Part shown: positions 16,541 through 26,114 of the stretch, one piece after another | Layout: each line of letters opens with the position of its first letter | Numbering within the stretch: the stretch's first letter is position 1 | From: Pseudomonas sp. B20(2017) | Lineage (GTDB): Bacteria; Pseudomonadota; Gammaproteobacteria; Pseudomonadales; Pseudomonadaceae | NCBI RefSeq assembly: GCF_002113125.1 | Contig: NZ_NEJP01000009.1 | Location: 124,001 to 188,000 of the forward strand | Direction of reading: 5' to 3' | DNA: 64,000 nucleotides | The notes under the pieces: model-generated | What the model saw: the letters and a program-made list of their open reading frames with translations, nothing else | Databases searched by the model: none | What the model was told of the DNA's origin: nothing | Translations under genes and position numbers: made by a program

Positions 16541-19414
16541 TTAGAGCGGTTTTTCCCGTTGATGCAACAATGCTGCAAGACCTGCCGCCTCGACAGGCCG
16601 ACTGATCAGATACCCCTGCACTTCATCACAACCTTCAGCCTTCAGGAACTCCAGCTGCTCGGGCCGCTCGACACCTTCGGCGACCACCTTCAGCGACAAC
16701 CCGTGAGCCATCGCAATAATCGCCCGGGTGATCGCCGCATCCTCAGTGCCCTCGCCCAGTCCGCGAATGAACGCCTGATCGATCTTCACGTAATCCACCG
16801 GAATCCGTTTCAAATAACTCAGCGACGAATACCCGGTGCCGAAATCGTCAATCGCCAGTTTCACCCCCAGATCCCGCAACTGCTGGAACGTGGCAATGAT
16901 GTGTTCGACGCTGTCGAGCAGCTGGCTTTCGGTCAGTTCCAGTTCGAGGCAGTGCGGCGCCAGTCCGGTTTCTTCCAGCACCTGACGTACCAGACTGACC
17001 AGTTTTCCCTGACGCAACTGATGAACCGACAGGTTCACCGAAACACGGATCGGCGTCAGCCCCTGACGCTGCCACTCACAGGTCTGCAAACAAGCCTGGC
17101 GCAATACGAACTCACCGATGGGACCGATCAGTCCGGTTTCTTCGGCCAGACCAATGAAATCCCCCGGCGGCACGCGCCCCATGACGGGATGATCCCAGCG
17201 CACCAGGGCCTCGGCGGCATTCAGGCGGCCAGTCGCAAGACACAGCTTCGGCTGGTAGAAGACGTGCAGTTGCTTGTCCTCGATAGCTTTGCGCAACTGG
17301 TTTTCCAGTTGCAGGCGCTCCAGCGTGCTGGCCTGCAGGCTGTCGGTGTAAAACTGGAAATTGTTGCCGCCCAGGTGCTTGGCATGTTGCATGGCCATGT
17401 TCGACTGGCTGACCAACGCGGAAATCTCCCGCGCGTTGTCCGGCAGCATGCTGATGCCCATCGAAGCGCTGACCACCAGCTCATGCCCTTCCACGGTCAA
17501 CGGCAGTCGCAGCTTGGTCGACAGCCGCGTGGCGACCCGCGCCAGGCTCGACAGGTTGCCGTAGGCGTCGAACAGCACCGCGAACTCGTCGCCGGACAGC
17601 CGGGCGATGGTGTCGGCTTCCGGCAAGGCACTGACCAGCCGCCGCGACATCTTTTGCAGCAACTGATCCGCTATCTCATGGCCGAGGCTGTCGTTGAGCA
17701 GCTTGAAGCGATCCAGATTGATGTGCAGCAACGCCAGACTCCGGCGCCCGCCCTGTCGCACACGCTGATGCGCTTCGTGCAGGCGTTCGCGAAACAGCGA
17801 GCGGTTGGCCAGACCGGTGAGTTCGTCGTAGTGGGTCAGGTAGCGCATGCGCTCTTCGGATTCACGGCGGGCCGACAGATCGGCGAAGAAGCCGACGATA
17901 TGGCTCACATTTCCCCGACTGTCGCGCACGGCGTTCAGTTGCAGCCACTGCGGATACAGCTCGCCGTTCTTGCGGGTTTCCACCAGTTCGCCCTGCCAGC
18001 TGCCGTGCTGCTCCAGCGCGTGGCGAATCGCAACGTAATGTCGGCGGGCATCGCGACTGCACGGCAGCTCGACGACGTTGCGCCCGAGCATGTCGTCAAT
18101 GTCATACCCGGTGACCCGGCTGAAGGCCTGGTTGATGGCGATCAGCGAATAATTCGGGTCAAGAATAACGATGCCTTCGCTGGCAGCCTCGAAGACCGTC
18201 GCTGCCAGTTGCTGTTGGGCTTCCAGGCTTTTGCCGGCGCTGATGTCGCGTCGGGTGCCGACCATGCGGATGACCCGACCGTTCTCGTCGCGCTCCACCG
18301 CTCGGCCACGGTCTTCGATCCAGACCCAGTGACCGTCGCCGTGGCGCACGCGGTATTCGATCTGATAATCCTCGGTGCGCCCCTTCAAGTGCTCGATCAA
18401 CGCCCGTTTGAGCGGCGGCACATCTTCCGGGTGCAGCCGCGGCCGCAGATGCCTGAGCAGCCCGGTGACGTATTCCGGGTCAATGCCAAACAATTCCTGA
18501 ATCTGCGTGTGGTGAACTTCGTCGGTCTGCAGGTTCCAGTCCCACAGCCCCAGCTCACTGGCCTTCAACGCCAAGGCCAGGCGCGCCTCGCTCTTGCTCA
18601 GGGCCTGGTTGGCGACATCCAGTTCACGGCTGCGCTGGGCGACCCGGTCTTCCAGTTCAACCTGAGCTTCGCGCAGCTTGCCCTCGGCGCAACGCCGGTG
18701 TTCGATTTCTTTCGCCAACTCCAGGTTGAGCTGTTCGCTGCGGATTTGCGCCTGCTGCAGGTATTCGATCAAGTGCTGATTCTGGAAACGCCGCAGCAAA
18801 CCACGGTCGATCAATCGATTGACCTGCCACGCCACCACGCTCAGTGAGCCCAACAGAATCAGCCCGAGCCAACCCCAGCCTCGCGCCAGGTCATCGCCGC
18901 CCCAGAACAGATAACCAATGGCGGGCAGCAAGCAGGGCAAGGTAAAGGAAAGAAAGGCCGGAATGCTCACGGCGTAGGCCACACTGGCCGACAATGTCGC
19001 GGCGCCAATCAGGCCGAACACCCAGGCCTGCTGAATGAAGTTGTCGGCGGGCACCAGCGCGATACCGGCGCCGGCCAGAGTCAGACCGGTCATGGTTGAG
19101 CCAAGCAGGAACATCCGCCCCCAGATTGGCTGAGCCTGACGATCGGGAATCGCCGAGTCGAACGCGGCGACCTGAATCACCCGCAACGCCACCAGCGACA
19201 GCAGCCACACCAGCCAGACGCTGACCACGAAGTAGCGCTGCGGGCTCCAGAGCAGAACGGCGCAGACCAGACCATTGATCAACATGAACAGGGTGGGCAA
19301 CAGCGAACCCTGATAAAGAAGGCGCGTGCGCTCGACCGCCATCTGGGTGGCGTAATGCTTGCGGATTAGCCGGGGTTCCACGGAGGGGCCCGACAGGTCG
19401 AAGCTGAGGGTCAT
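16541..19414 (-). CDS. Membrane-bound PAS-GGDEF-EAL cyclic-di-GMP enzyme
   Basis: 957 residues from the ATG at 19414. Residues about 30-200 hold six hydrophobic segments; a coiled coil (about 205-275) and two PAS/PAC domains (about 277-400 and 405-520) follow. The GGDEF domain (about 525-690) has the signature RLSGDEFAVL near residue 608, so the first Gly is Ser. The EAL domain (about 700-950) is complete: EALVRW near 736, ELTES, IDDFGTGYSSL, KIDQAF and VVAEGVE. It can be expected to be an active phosphodiesterase; cyclase activity with SGDEF is possible. It would adjust c-di-GMP in response to a membrane or PAS-bound signal. The start is uncertain; an upstream ATG at 19447 is possible. Confidence 0.9.
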   Translation of the reverse strand: MTLSFDLSGPSVEPRLIRKHYATQMAVERTRLLYQGSLLPTLFMLINGLVCAVLLWSPQRYFVVSVWLVWLLSLVALRVIQVAAFDSAIPDRQAQPIWGRMFLLGSTMTGLTLAGAGIALVPADNFIQQAWVFGLIGAATLSASVAYAVSIPAFLSFTLPCLLPAIGYLFWGGDDLARGWGWLGLILLGSLSVVAWQVNRLIDRGLLRRFQNQHLIEYLQQAQIRSEQLNLELAKEIEHRRCAEGKLREAQVELEDRVAQRSRELDVANQALSKSEARLALALKASELGLWDWNLQTDEVHHTQIQELFGIDPEYVTGLLRHLRPRLHPEDVPPLKRALIEHLKGRTEDYQIEYRVRHGDGHWVWIEDRGRAVERDENGRVIRMVGTRRDISAGKSLEAQQQLAATVFEAASEGIVILDPNYSLIAINQAFSRVTGYDIDDMLGRNVVELPCSRDARRHYVAIRHALEQHGSWQGELVETRKNGELYPQWLQLNAVRDSRGNVSHIVGFFADLSARRESEERMRYLTHYDELTGLANRSLFRERLHEAHQRVRQGGRRSLALLHINLDRFKLLNDSLGHEIADQLLQKMSRRLVSALPEADTIARLSGDEFAVLFDAYGNLSSLARVATRLSTKLRLPLTVEGHELVVSASMGISMLPDNAREISALVSQSNMAMQHAKHLGGNNFQFYTDSLQASTLERLQLENQLRKAIEDKQLHVFYQPKLCLATGRLNAAEALVRWDHPVMGRVPPGDFIGLAEETGLIGPIGEFVLRQACLQTCEWQRQGLTPIRVSVNLSVHQLRQGKLVSLVRQVLEETGLAPHCLELELTESQLLDSVEHIIATFQQLRDLGVKLAIDDFGTGYSSLSYLKRIPVDYVKIDQAFIRGLGEGTEDAAITRAIIAMAHGLSLKVVAEGVERPEQLEFLKAEGCDEVQGYLISRPVEAAGLAALLHQREKPL

Positions 19415-19673
19415 AGGCAACGTTCTTGTTCTTATAAGTGTGAGCATGCGCCCGGAAACGTGGACGGAGCATACACAAGCCGAACCACTTGCCAAACTGC
19501 CCCAGATCATAATTTCACCGAAACTTTTCCGCCGCTCGTCACCCTCCAAAGCCCCGACGTCAGGCGGGCCAACGCCTGTAGCCGATGACCGACCGGTCGT
19601 CACGGGCAGCACTTTCATCGGCTAATGCAAAGCTCGGTTTGCCCGGGCCTGCGGCGCACCCTAGAATGCCCCG

Positions 19674-21857
19674 ATGCGCGATGATCTCTCCCTTCTGCTG
19701 AACTCCCTCAACGATGCCCAACGCCAGGCCGTAGCGGCTCCCGTTGGTCGTCAATTGGTCCTGGCCGGTGCCGGCTCCGGCAAAACCCGAGTGCTGGTGC
19801 ACCGTATCGCCTGGTTGATCCAGGTCGAGAACGCCTCGCCCCACTCGATCCTGTCGGTGACCTTCACCAACAAGGCCGCTGCCGAGATGCGCCACCGCAT
19901 CGAGCAATTGCTGGGCATCAATCCGGCCGGCATGTGGGTCGGCACCTTCCACGGCCTGGCGCACCGCTTGCTGCGGGCGCATTGGCAGGAAGCCGGGCTG
20001 AGCCAGACCTTTCAGATTCTCGACAGCGACGACCAGCAACGCCTGGTCAAGCGGGTGATCCGCGAGCTGGGGCTGGACGAGCAACGCTGGCCGGCCCGTC
20101 AGGCCCAGTGGTTCATCAACGGGCAGAAAGACGAAGGTCTGCGTCCGCAACACATTCAAGCCAGCGGCGATCTGTTCCTGGCCACCATGCGCGGCATTTA
20201 TGAAGCGTACGAGGCCGCGTGCCAACGCGCCGGCGTTATCGACTTCTCCGAACTGCTGCTGCGCGCCCTCGACCTGTGGCGCGACCACCCGGGCCTGCTG
20301 GCGCACTATCAGAAGCGTTTCCGACACATTCTGGTGGACGAATTCCAGGACACCAACGCCGTGCAGTACGCCTGGTTGCGGCTGCTGGGCAAGGGCGGCG
20401 ACAGCCTGATGGTGGTCGGCGACGACGATCAGTCGATCTACGGCTGGCGCGGCGCGAAAATCGAGAACATCCACCAGTACTCTTCGGACTTCCCGGACTC
20501 GGTGACCATCCGTCTGGAGCAGAACTACCGCTCCACGGCCGGCATACTGAAAGCCGCCAACGCCTTGATCGCCAATAACACCGGGCGTCTCGGCAAAGAG
20601 CTGTGGACCGATGGCGGTGACGGCGAAGCGATCAACCTGTACGCCGCGTTCAACGAACACGACGAAGCACGCTACGTTGTCGAAACCATCGAAAGCGCGC
20701 TGAAAACCGGCCTGGCTCGCAGTGATATCGCGATTCTCTACCGCTCCAACGCCCAATCCCGCGTTCTGGAAGAAGCCTTGCTGCGCGAGCGCATTCCGTA
20801 CCGCATCTATGGCGGCCAGCGCTTCTTCGAGCGCGCGGAAATCAAGAACGCCATGGCTTACCTGCGTTTGCTGGAAGGTCGTGGCAACGATGCGGCGCTG
20901 GAACGGGTGATCAACGTCCCGGCTCGCGGCATCGGCGAGAAGACCGTCGAAGCCATCCGTGAACATGCGCGCCACAGCGATGTGTCGATGTGGGAAGCCA
21001 TGCGCCAGCTGGTGGCCAACAAAGGTCTGACCGGTCGTGCGGCCGGCGCACTCGGTGCGTTTATCGAGCTGATCGAGAACCTCGCCGCCAAGTGCGCCGA
21101 GATGCCGTTGCACCTGATGACCCAGACCGTCATTGAGCAGTCCGGTTTGATCGCCTACCACGAAGCGGAAAAAGGCGAGAAAGGCCAGGCCCGGGTGGAA
21201 AACCTTGAGGAACTGGTCAGCGCCGCGCGCAACTTCGAGAACACCGAAGAAGACGAAGAGCTGACGCCACTGGCGGCGTTCCTCGGCCACGCTTCGCTGG
21301 AGGCCGGCGACACTCAGGCCGACGAGCACGAAGACAGCATTCAGTTGATGACCCTGCACAGCGCCAAGGGCCTGGAATTCCCTTACGTGTTCCTGGTGGG
21401 CATGGAAGAAGGTCTGTTCCCGCACAAGATGAGCCTGGAAGAACCGGGACGCCTTGAGGAAGAACGGCGTCTGGCCTATGTCGGCATTACCCGGGCGATG
21501 CAGAATCTGGTGATGACCTACGCTGAAACCCGACGCCTGTATGGCAGCGAAACCTACAACAAGGTGTCGCGATTCGTACGGGAAGTGCCGAAAGGCCTGA
21601 TTCAGGAAGTGCGCCTTTCGAACAGCGTCAGCCGACCGTTCGGCGGCAACCAGTCGATGGGCGGCAGCAACCTGTTCAGCGGTAGCGAGATTCCGGAAAC
21701 CGGCCTGAGCCTTGGCCAGGCTGTGCGTCACTCGATCTTCGGCGACGGCGTGATCCTCAACTTCGAAGGCGCCGGCGCCCAGGCCCGGGTGCAGGTGAAC
21801 TTCAGTGAAGGCAGCAAGTGGCTGATGCTGGGTTACGCGAAGCTGGAAGCCATTTAA
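19674..21857 (+). CDS. uvrD: DNA helicase II (UvrD), SF1A ATP-dependent 3'-5' helicase
   Basis: 727 residues, the normal length of UvrD. SF1 motifs appear in order: Q motif LNDAQRQAV, Walker A GAGSGKTRVL, Ia VTFTNKAAAEMRHRI, II (DEFQDTN), III DDDQSIYGWRGA, IV EQNYRST, V MTLHSAKGLEFPYVFL and VI RRLAYVGITRAM. The C-terminal tail has the Tudor-like segment QAVRHSIFGDGVILNFEG used for protein contacts. It unwinds DNA in nucleotide excision and mismatch repair. It stands alone; a structured repeat follows its stop. Confidence 0.97.
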   Translation: MRDDLSLLLNSLNDAQRQAVAAPVGRQLVLAGAGSGKTRVLVHRIAWLIQVENASPHSILSVTFTNKAAAEMRHRIEQLLGINPAGMWVGTFHGLAHRLLRAHWQEAGLSQTFQILDSDDQQRLVKRVIRELGLDEQRWPARQAQWFINGQKDEGLRPQHIQASGDLFLATMRGIYEAYEAACQRAGVIDFSELLLRALDLWRDHPGLLAHYQKRFRHILVDEFQDTNAVQYAWLRLLGKGGDSLMVVGDDDQSIYGWRGAKIENIHQYSSDFPDSVTIRLEQNYRSTAGILKAANALIANNTGRLGKELWTDGGDGEAINLYAAFNEHDEARYVVETIESALKTGLARSDIAILYRSNAQSRVLEEALLRERIPYRIYGGQRFFERAEIKNAMAYLRLLEGRGNDAALERVINVPARGIGEKTVEAIREHARHSDVSMWEAMRQLVANKGLTGRAAGALGAFIELIENLAAKCAEMPLHLMTQTVIEQSGLIAYHEAEKGEKGQARVENLEELVSAARNFENTEEDEELTPLAAFLGHASLEAGDTQADEHEDSIQLMTLHSAKGLEFPYVFLVGMEEGLFPHKMSLEEPGRLEEERRLAYVGITRAMQNLVMTYAETRRLYGSETYNKVSRFVREVPKGLIQEVRLSNSVSRPFGGNQSMGGSNLFSGSEIPETGLSLGQAVRHSIFGDGVILNFEGAGAQARVQVNFSEGSKWLMLGYAKLEAI

Positions 21858-21880
21858 GGGCAGCCCGCCGTTGCTCATCT

Positions 21881-21973
21881 TTCCCACGCTCTGCGTGGGA
21901 ATGCATCCCGTGACGCTCTGCGTCACTGTGGACGCGTAGCGTCCATGGCGGCGTTACCACGCAGAGCGTGGGA
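21881..21973. repeat. Structured intergenic repeat with terminal inverted repeats and nested palindromes
   Basis: TTCCCACGCTCTGCGTGG at the left end is the inverse of CCACGCAGAGCGTGGGAA at the right end. Three further short palindromes lie inside: CCCACGCTCTGCGTGGG, GTGACGCTCTGCGTCAC and GGACGCGTAGCGTCC. The element fills the gap between uvrD and the ribosome site of the EamA gene. It has the look of a small non-coding dispersed repeat of Pseudomonas genomes; no coding capacity. Confidence 0.75.
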
Positions 21974-22005
21974 ACGATCGGACACGAACACTGGAGGCAA
22001 CATTC

Positions 22006-22446
22006 ATGGGCTCGGGCTTCTTTTCTTCCTGGACGTTCTGGGCCCTGCTCTCGGCCACTTTCGCCGCGCTGACGGCCATCTTCGCCAAGATCGGCATCGA
22101 AAACGTCAACTCCGACTTCGCCACCCTGCTGCGCACAATCGTCGTATTGGTCAGCCTGGCCTTGATTTTGTACGCCACGGGCCAATATCAGTCCTTGGGA
22201 TCGATCTCCGCCAAGAGCTACCTGTTCCTGCTGTTGTCGGGCCTGGGCACCGGAGCTTCGTGGCTTTGCTACTTCCGCGCGTTGAAAGTCGGACCGGCAT
22301 CGCTGGTCGCCCCGGTGGACAAACTCAGCGTGGTCTTCGTGGCGGTGCTCGGTGTGATCCTGCTGGGTGAGAAACTCGACCTGCGCCAATGGGGCGGTAT
22401 CGGCCTGATCACTGCCGGCGTGGTGATGCTGGCCTTTCGGCGCTGA
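22006..22446 (+). CDS. Half-size EamA/DMT-family transporter
   Basis: 146 residues with about five hydrophobic segments, a single EamA unit. WALLSATFAALTAIFAKIGI at the start and YFRALKVGPASLVAPVDKLS with GEKLDLRQWGGIGLITAGV at the end are typical of the drug/metabolite superfamily. Full DMT exporters have ten segments from a duplicated unit; a single unit would work as a dimer with opposed topology. Substrate unknown. GGAGG lies ten bases before the ATG. Confidence 0.85.
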   Translation: MGSGFFSSWTFWALLSATFAALTAIFAKIGIENVNSDFATLLRTIVVLVSLALILYATGQYQSLGSISAKSYLFLLLSGLGTGASWLCYFRALKVGPASLVAPVDKLSVVFVAVLGVILLGEKLDLRQWGGIGLITAGVVMLAFRR

Positions 22447-22621
22447 TCCATTTCCTGCTGAACCTATCTCCTTTTCCTACAGACAAAAGTACATGGCCTT
22501 ATTGCCCCGACCGAGCTGAACGTAACCTGTCAGGCAAAAGCCCGAAACACTCTCTCGCTAGCCAGTAACACTTCAGCTGTGCAACATGGCGCGCGTGTCT
22601 CCACAAACGGGAATTCCCTTT

Positions 22622-23500
22622 ATGAAACGTTTTCTAAGCATCGCCATGGCGTTGTGCATCGGCCTGACGATGAGCCTCGACGCCAACGCCAAGCGCTTTG
22701 GTGGTGGCAAAAGCGCCGGCGCTGCGCCGACGCACCAGACCAGCCAGATGGCTCCTTCTTCTCCAGGCATGGGCGGCGCTGCGGCGACCGCTGGTGCTGC
22801 CGGTGCTGCGGGCGCTGCGGCCAAGGCCGGCGGCGCGTCGAAATGGCTCGGCCCTCTGGCCGGCATCGCGGCCGGTGGCCTGCTCGCTTCCATGTTCATG
22901 GGCGGCGGCTTCGAAGGCATGCAGTTCTTCGACATCCTGATCATGGCCGTGATCGCGTTCGTGATCTTCCGCTTCATCGCCGCCCGTCGCCGCAAGCAGC
23001 AGGAGCAGTTCGCTCCGGCCGGCGCGCCGATGCAGCGTGAAGTGTTTGAACAGAAGCCAGCAGCCATGGGTTCGATCTTCGGTGGTTCGGCCGCTCCTGC
23101 TGCCGCCCGTCCGGTGATCAACGCACCGGCCTGGTTCAACGAACAGCGCTTCCTTGAAGCCGCCCGCAGCCACTTCCAGGCGCTGCAGCAGCACTGGGAC
23201 GCCAACGAGATGGACAAGATCGCCGAGTTCGTGACCCCGCAAATGCTCGAGTTCCTCAAGCGCGAACGCGCGGAGCTGGGCGACGCCTTCCAGTCCACCT
23301 ACATCGACAATCTCCAGGTACAACTGGATGGCGTGGATGACCGTGCGGACAAGACCATCGCTACCCTGACCTTCAACGGCGTGTCGAAGACCTCGCGTTT
23401 CGATCAGCAGGGCGAAGTGTTCAGCGAAAGCTGGAACATGGAACGTCCACAGGGCGACAACCAGCCTTGGCTGGTCGCCGGTATCCGCCAGAACGGCTGA
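22622..23500 (+). CDS. Tim44-domain inner-membrane protein
   Basis: 292 residues. A signal or anchor segment (RFLSIAMALCIGLTMSLDANA), a low-complexity Gly/Ala linker, a second hydrophobic segment near residues 100-118 (FFDILIMAVIAFVIFRFIAA) and a C-terminal Tim44-like domain (about 165-292) with FLEAARSHFQALQQHWD. Tim44-like domains bind membranes or partner proteins; the bacterial role is not known. The ATG at 22622 is preferred over 22586 because it starts the hydrophobic segment at once. A strong terminator follows. Confidence 0.87.
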   Translation: MKRFLSIAMALCIGLTMSLDANAKRFGGGKSAGAAPTHQTSQMAPSSPGMGGAAATAGAAGAAGAAAKAGGASKWLGPLAGIAAGGLLASMFMGGGFEGMQFFDILIMAVIAFVIFRFIAARRRKQQEQFAPAGAPMQREVFEQKPAAMGSIFGGSAAPAAARPVINAPAWFNEQRFLEAARSHFQALQQHWDANEMDKIAEFVTPQMLEFLKRERAELGDAFQSTYIDNLQVQLDGVDDRADKTIATLTFNGVSKTSRFDQQGEVFSESWNMERPQGDNQPWLVAGIRQNG

Positions 23501-23528
23501 TCACCTCCGACGTTTACGCGAAGTAATG

Positions 23529-23554
23529 AAAACCCCGGCCTCGGCCGGGGTTTT
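23529..23554 (+). terminator. Rho-independent terminator after the Tim44-domain gene
   Basis: AAAACCCCGGCC, loop TC, GGCCGGGGTTTT: a 12-bp perfect stem ending in a T-run, 28 bases beyond the stop codon. The A-run on the other arm could let it work in both directions. Confidence 0.9.
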
Positions 23555-23637
23555 CTATTTCGCGGTTGCATCTGTAGCGAGCTACTGTATAAACCGGCCC
23601 ATATGAACCGCGCCATTCAAGCAAGAGGATCCCGGAC

Positions 23638-24045
23638 GTGGAAGAAATCATCGAACAACTGCGCGAAGCCAACGAACCCGTACCGGTTCCCCTGGAGTTG
23701 CCTGACGAAGACCAGTTGGTGGAAATCGAAGAAGAGCTCTTCATCAACATCCCGTTCGTCTTCAAAGAGTTTCTGCTGACCGTCAGTGACGTGGTCTACG
23801 GCAGCCTGGAGCCGGTGACCGTCACCGATCCACAATCCCACACCTACCTGCCGGACGTAGCCGCCAACGCTTGGGACGCCGGTGTACCGCGCGACCTGAT
23901 CCCGATCTGTCAGGACGGCGACGACTACTACTGCGTCGAAGAAGACGGCACCGTGGTGCTGTGGTCGGGCGAAGAAGAGCTGATCACCGAAGAGTCCTGG
24001 GAGTCGGTCTGGCACTGGGCGCGGGACGTCTGGCTGGAAAGCTGA
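23638..24045 (+). CDS. SMI1/KNR4 (SUKH) family protein
   Basis: 135 residues, GTG start with AAGAGGA upstream. Strongly acidic, with LPDEDQLVEIEEELFINIPFVF near residues 20-41 and LIPICQDGDDYYCVEEDG near 85-102, the pattern of the SMI1/KNR4 fold. Many SUKH proteins are immunity proteins against polymorphic or contact-dependent toxins, but this gene stands alone with no toxin next to it, so a housekeeping or orphan immunity role is equally possible. Confidence 0.8.
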   Translation: MEEIIEQLREANEPVPVPLELPDEDQLVEIEEELFINIPFVFKEFLLTVSDVVYGSLEPVTVTDPQSHTYLPDVAANAWDAGVPRDLIPICQDGDDYYCVEEDGTVVLWSGEEELITEESWESVWHWARDVWLES

Positions 24046-24068
24046 AACGCCCCACTCCCATTGGGTGG

Positions 24069-25832
24069 TCAGTGCCCCGACGGCTCCTTGTGGTTGTCGA
24101 GGGTTTCCAGCAAGGCCACCTGCATCCGCGTGTGCACCCGGATGAACCAGCGCCAGAGCAGCGCAGCCACGGCGGCCGCGACCACGGCGATCAGCACCAG
24201 CAACTTGTTGGTCGGCAAGATACTGGCCGACAAGGCTGCCAGCAGCAGGAAAATCACCAGCAGCGAGATGATCGGGATCACTTCGGCGATCACCCGGCGT
24301 ACTCGCTGTGTGTGACGCCCCGCCATCTCCGGCTTCACGCCCATCTCCGCCAGCAGCATCGACAGCGCCTTGAGCTTGCGATAGGCCGCGATCAGGAACG
24401 GCAACGACACCAGCAACGCCCCACCCCAGATCAACGCTTTCTGCCAGCTTGGGTCGCTGATCCAGTCCTGCATCCAGATCGAGAGGCGTCCGGCAAAGAA
24501 AGCGCCGGCAAAGAAGATCGCGATCACCAGCGCCAGATTGACCCCGACCTGTAGCAGAATCCGCCGGATCATCGACGCCAGCATCGCGCCCTCGCCCTGA
24601 GGCTGGATGCTGCGCAGCCATTCGCCATACATCCCGAACACCCGACCGAGGCGCTGTGGCATGGCGGCGGACAACTTGATCGACAGCGGATCGGCTGCGC
24701 GGATCAGGTAAGGCGTCAGCAATGTCGTGATAACCGAGACCGCCACGGCGACCGGGTAGAGAAAGTTGCTGGTGACCTGCAGGGTCATGCCCAGCGCGGC
24801 GATGATGAAGGAAAATTCGCCAATCTGCGAAAGCCCCATCCCGACCCGCAGTGAGGTGCGTCCGTCATTGCCGGCGATAAAAGCCCCGAGGCCGCAGGAC
24901 AGCATCTTGCCCAGCACCACGGCTACAGTGATCACCGCAATCGGCCACGCGTATTGCAGAAGGATCATCGGATCGAGCATCAGGCCGATGGCAACGAAGA
25001 AGATCGCGCTGAACAGGTCGCGAACCGGCTCGATCAGGCGCTCGATTTTCAGCAATTGCCGCGATTCGGCCATGATCGCCCCGATCAGGAATGCCCCGAG
25101 CACCATGCTGTACTCGAGTTTGACCACCAACAGGCAGAAGCCGAAACACAGGCCCAGCACAGTGATCAGCAGCATCTCGTTGCTTTCGAATTTCGCCACG
25201 TAGGCCAACAGTCGCGGCACCAGCAGAATGCCGATTACCAGAGCGACGATCATGAACAGCGAGAGCTTGCCGACCGTGGAAAACACTTCGCCGGAACTCA
25301 CTGTGCCGCTGACCGCGATGCTCGACAGCAAGGCGATGATGCCGATGCCAAGGATGTCCTCGACGATCAGCACCCCGAAAATCAGCTGCGCGAAGCGCTC
25401 GTTTTTCATCTTCAGGTCGTTGAGCGCCTTGACGATGATGGTGGTCGAGGAAATCGCCAGGATTGCGCCGAGGAACAGCGAATCCATAGTGTTCCAGTCG
25501 AACCAGCGGCCGATTTCGTAGCCGATCCAGATCATCAGGACAATTTCGAGGAACGCCGCGATGAAGGCCGTGGCGCCGACCTTGAACAACTTGCGCAGGC
25601 TGAACTCCAGGCCCAGGCAGAACATCAGGAAAATCACCCCCAGCTCGGCAAGGGTCTTGATGGTTTCTTCGTCGTGGATCAGGCCGAACGGCGGCGTGTG
25701 GGGGCCGATGATGAAACCGGCGACGATGTAGCCGAGCACTACCGGCTGCTTGAAGCGGTGGAACAGCACGGTCACCACACCTGCGACCAACATGATCACC
25801 GCCAGATCCTGAATAAAGCTGATGGCATGCAT
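24069..25832 (-). CDS. CPA2-family monovalent cation:proton antiporter (KefB/YbaL-like)
   Basis: 587 residues. Residues about 1-385 form a Na+/H+ exchanger domain with the CPA2 segments VLGYIVAGFIIGPHTPP, LGVIFLMFCLGLEFSL and SSTTIIVKAL, and VLIVEDILGI carrying the ion-site Asp. The C-terminal third holds further hydrophobic segments (LVIAIFFAGAFFAGRL, IISLLVIFLLLAAL, LLVLIAVVAAAVAALLW) in place of the cytosolic RCK nucleotide-binding domain of KefB/KefC. It should exchange K+ or Na+ for protons. The ATG at 25832 is preceded by AAGGAG at a good distance. Confidence 0.9.
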   Translation of the reverse strand: MHAISFIQDLAVIMLVAGVVTVLFHRFKQPVVLGYIVAGFIIGPHTPPFGLIHDEETIKTLAELGVIFLMFCLGLEFSLRKLFKVGATAFIAAFLEIVLMIWIGYEIGRWFDWNTMDSLFLGAILAISSTTIIVKALNDLKMKNERFAQLIFGVLIVEDILGIGIIALLSSIAVSGTVSSGEVFSTVGKLSLFMIVALVIGILLVPRLLAYVAKFESNEMLLITVLGLCFGFCLLVVKLEYSMVLGAFLIGAIMAESRQLLKIERLIEPVRDLFSAIFFVAIGLMLDPMILLQYAWPIAVITVAVVLGKMLSCGLGAFIAGNDGRTSLRVGMGLSQIGEFSFIIAALGMTLQVTSNFLYPVAVAVSVITTLLTPYLIRAADPLSIKLSAAMPQRLGRVFGMYGEWLRSIQPQGEGAMLASMIRRILLQVGVNLALVIAIFFAGAFFAGRLSIWMQDWISDPSWQKALIWGGALLVSLPFLIAAYRKLKALSMLLAEMGVKPEMAGRHTQRVRRVIAEVIPIISLLVIFLLLAALSASILPTNKLLVLIAVVAAAVAALLWRWFIRVHTRMQVALLETLDNHKEPSGH

Positions 25833-26114
25833 GGTGTGGGCTCCTTGAATGACGAGGCTCACGCAGGCATGGGAAATGTCTGGGCGAGCTGAGTAAAAAT
25901 CCGCTTTGGGTGTAGGAATCGCTCTTGGGGAGGCGCTTTTGCAGGGTAACACCGCGACTTCCGGCTGAAAGGCGGTGCAATATATGGAAACAGATCGATT
26001 CGGGCGTGACGGCGGCCAGTTGCCTGGCGTCCCGATAACGGTGCTTTTGAAAAGCGACCAGGCACCCGCAGAGGTGTTTCTTCCAGCAACCCTGCCTTGA
26101 CCCGTGAGAACGTT

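Noticed and set aside
16559..18847. 762-codon frame opposite the GGDEF-EAL gene
   Set aside because: Shadow; Gln/Arg/His-rich product with no domain, while the other strand has intact PAS, GGDEF and EAL motifs.
19560..21926. 788-codon frame opposite uvrD
   Set aside because: Shadow frame; all SF1 helicase motifs are on the plus strand.
22447..22621. Possible small RNA between the EamA and Tim44 genes
   Set aside because: No clear promoter-terminator pair or strong stem was found.
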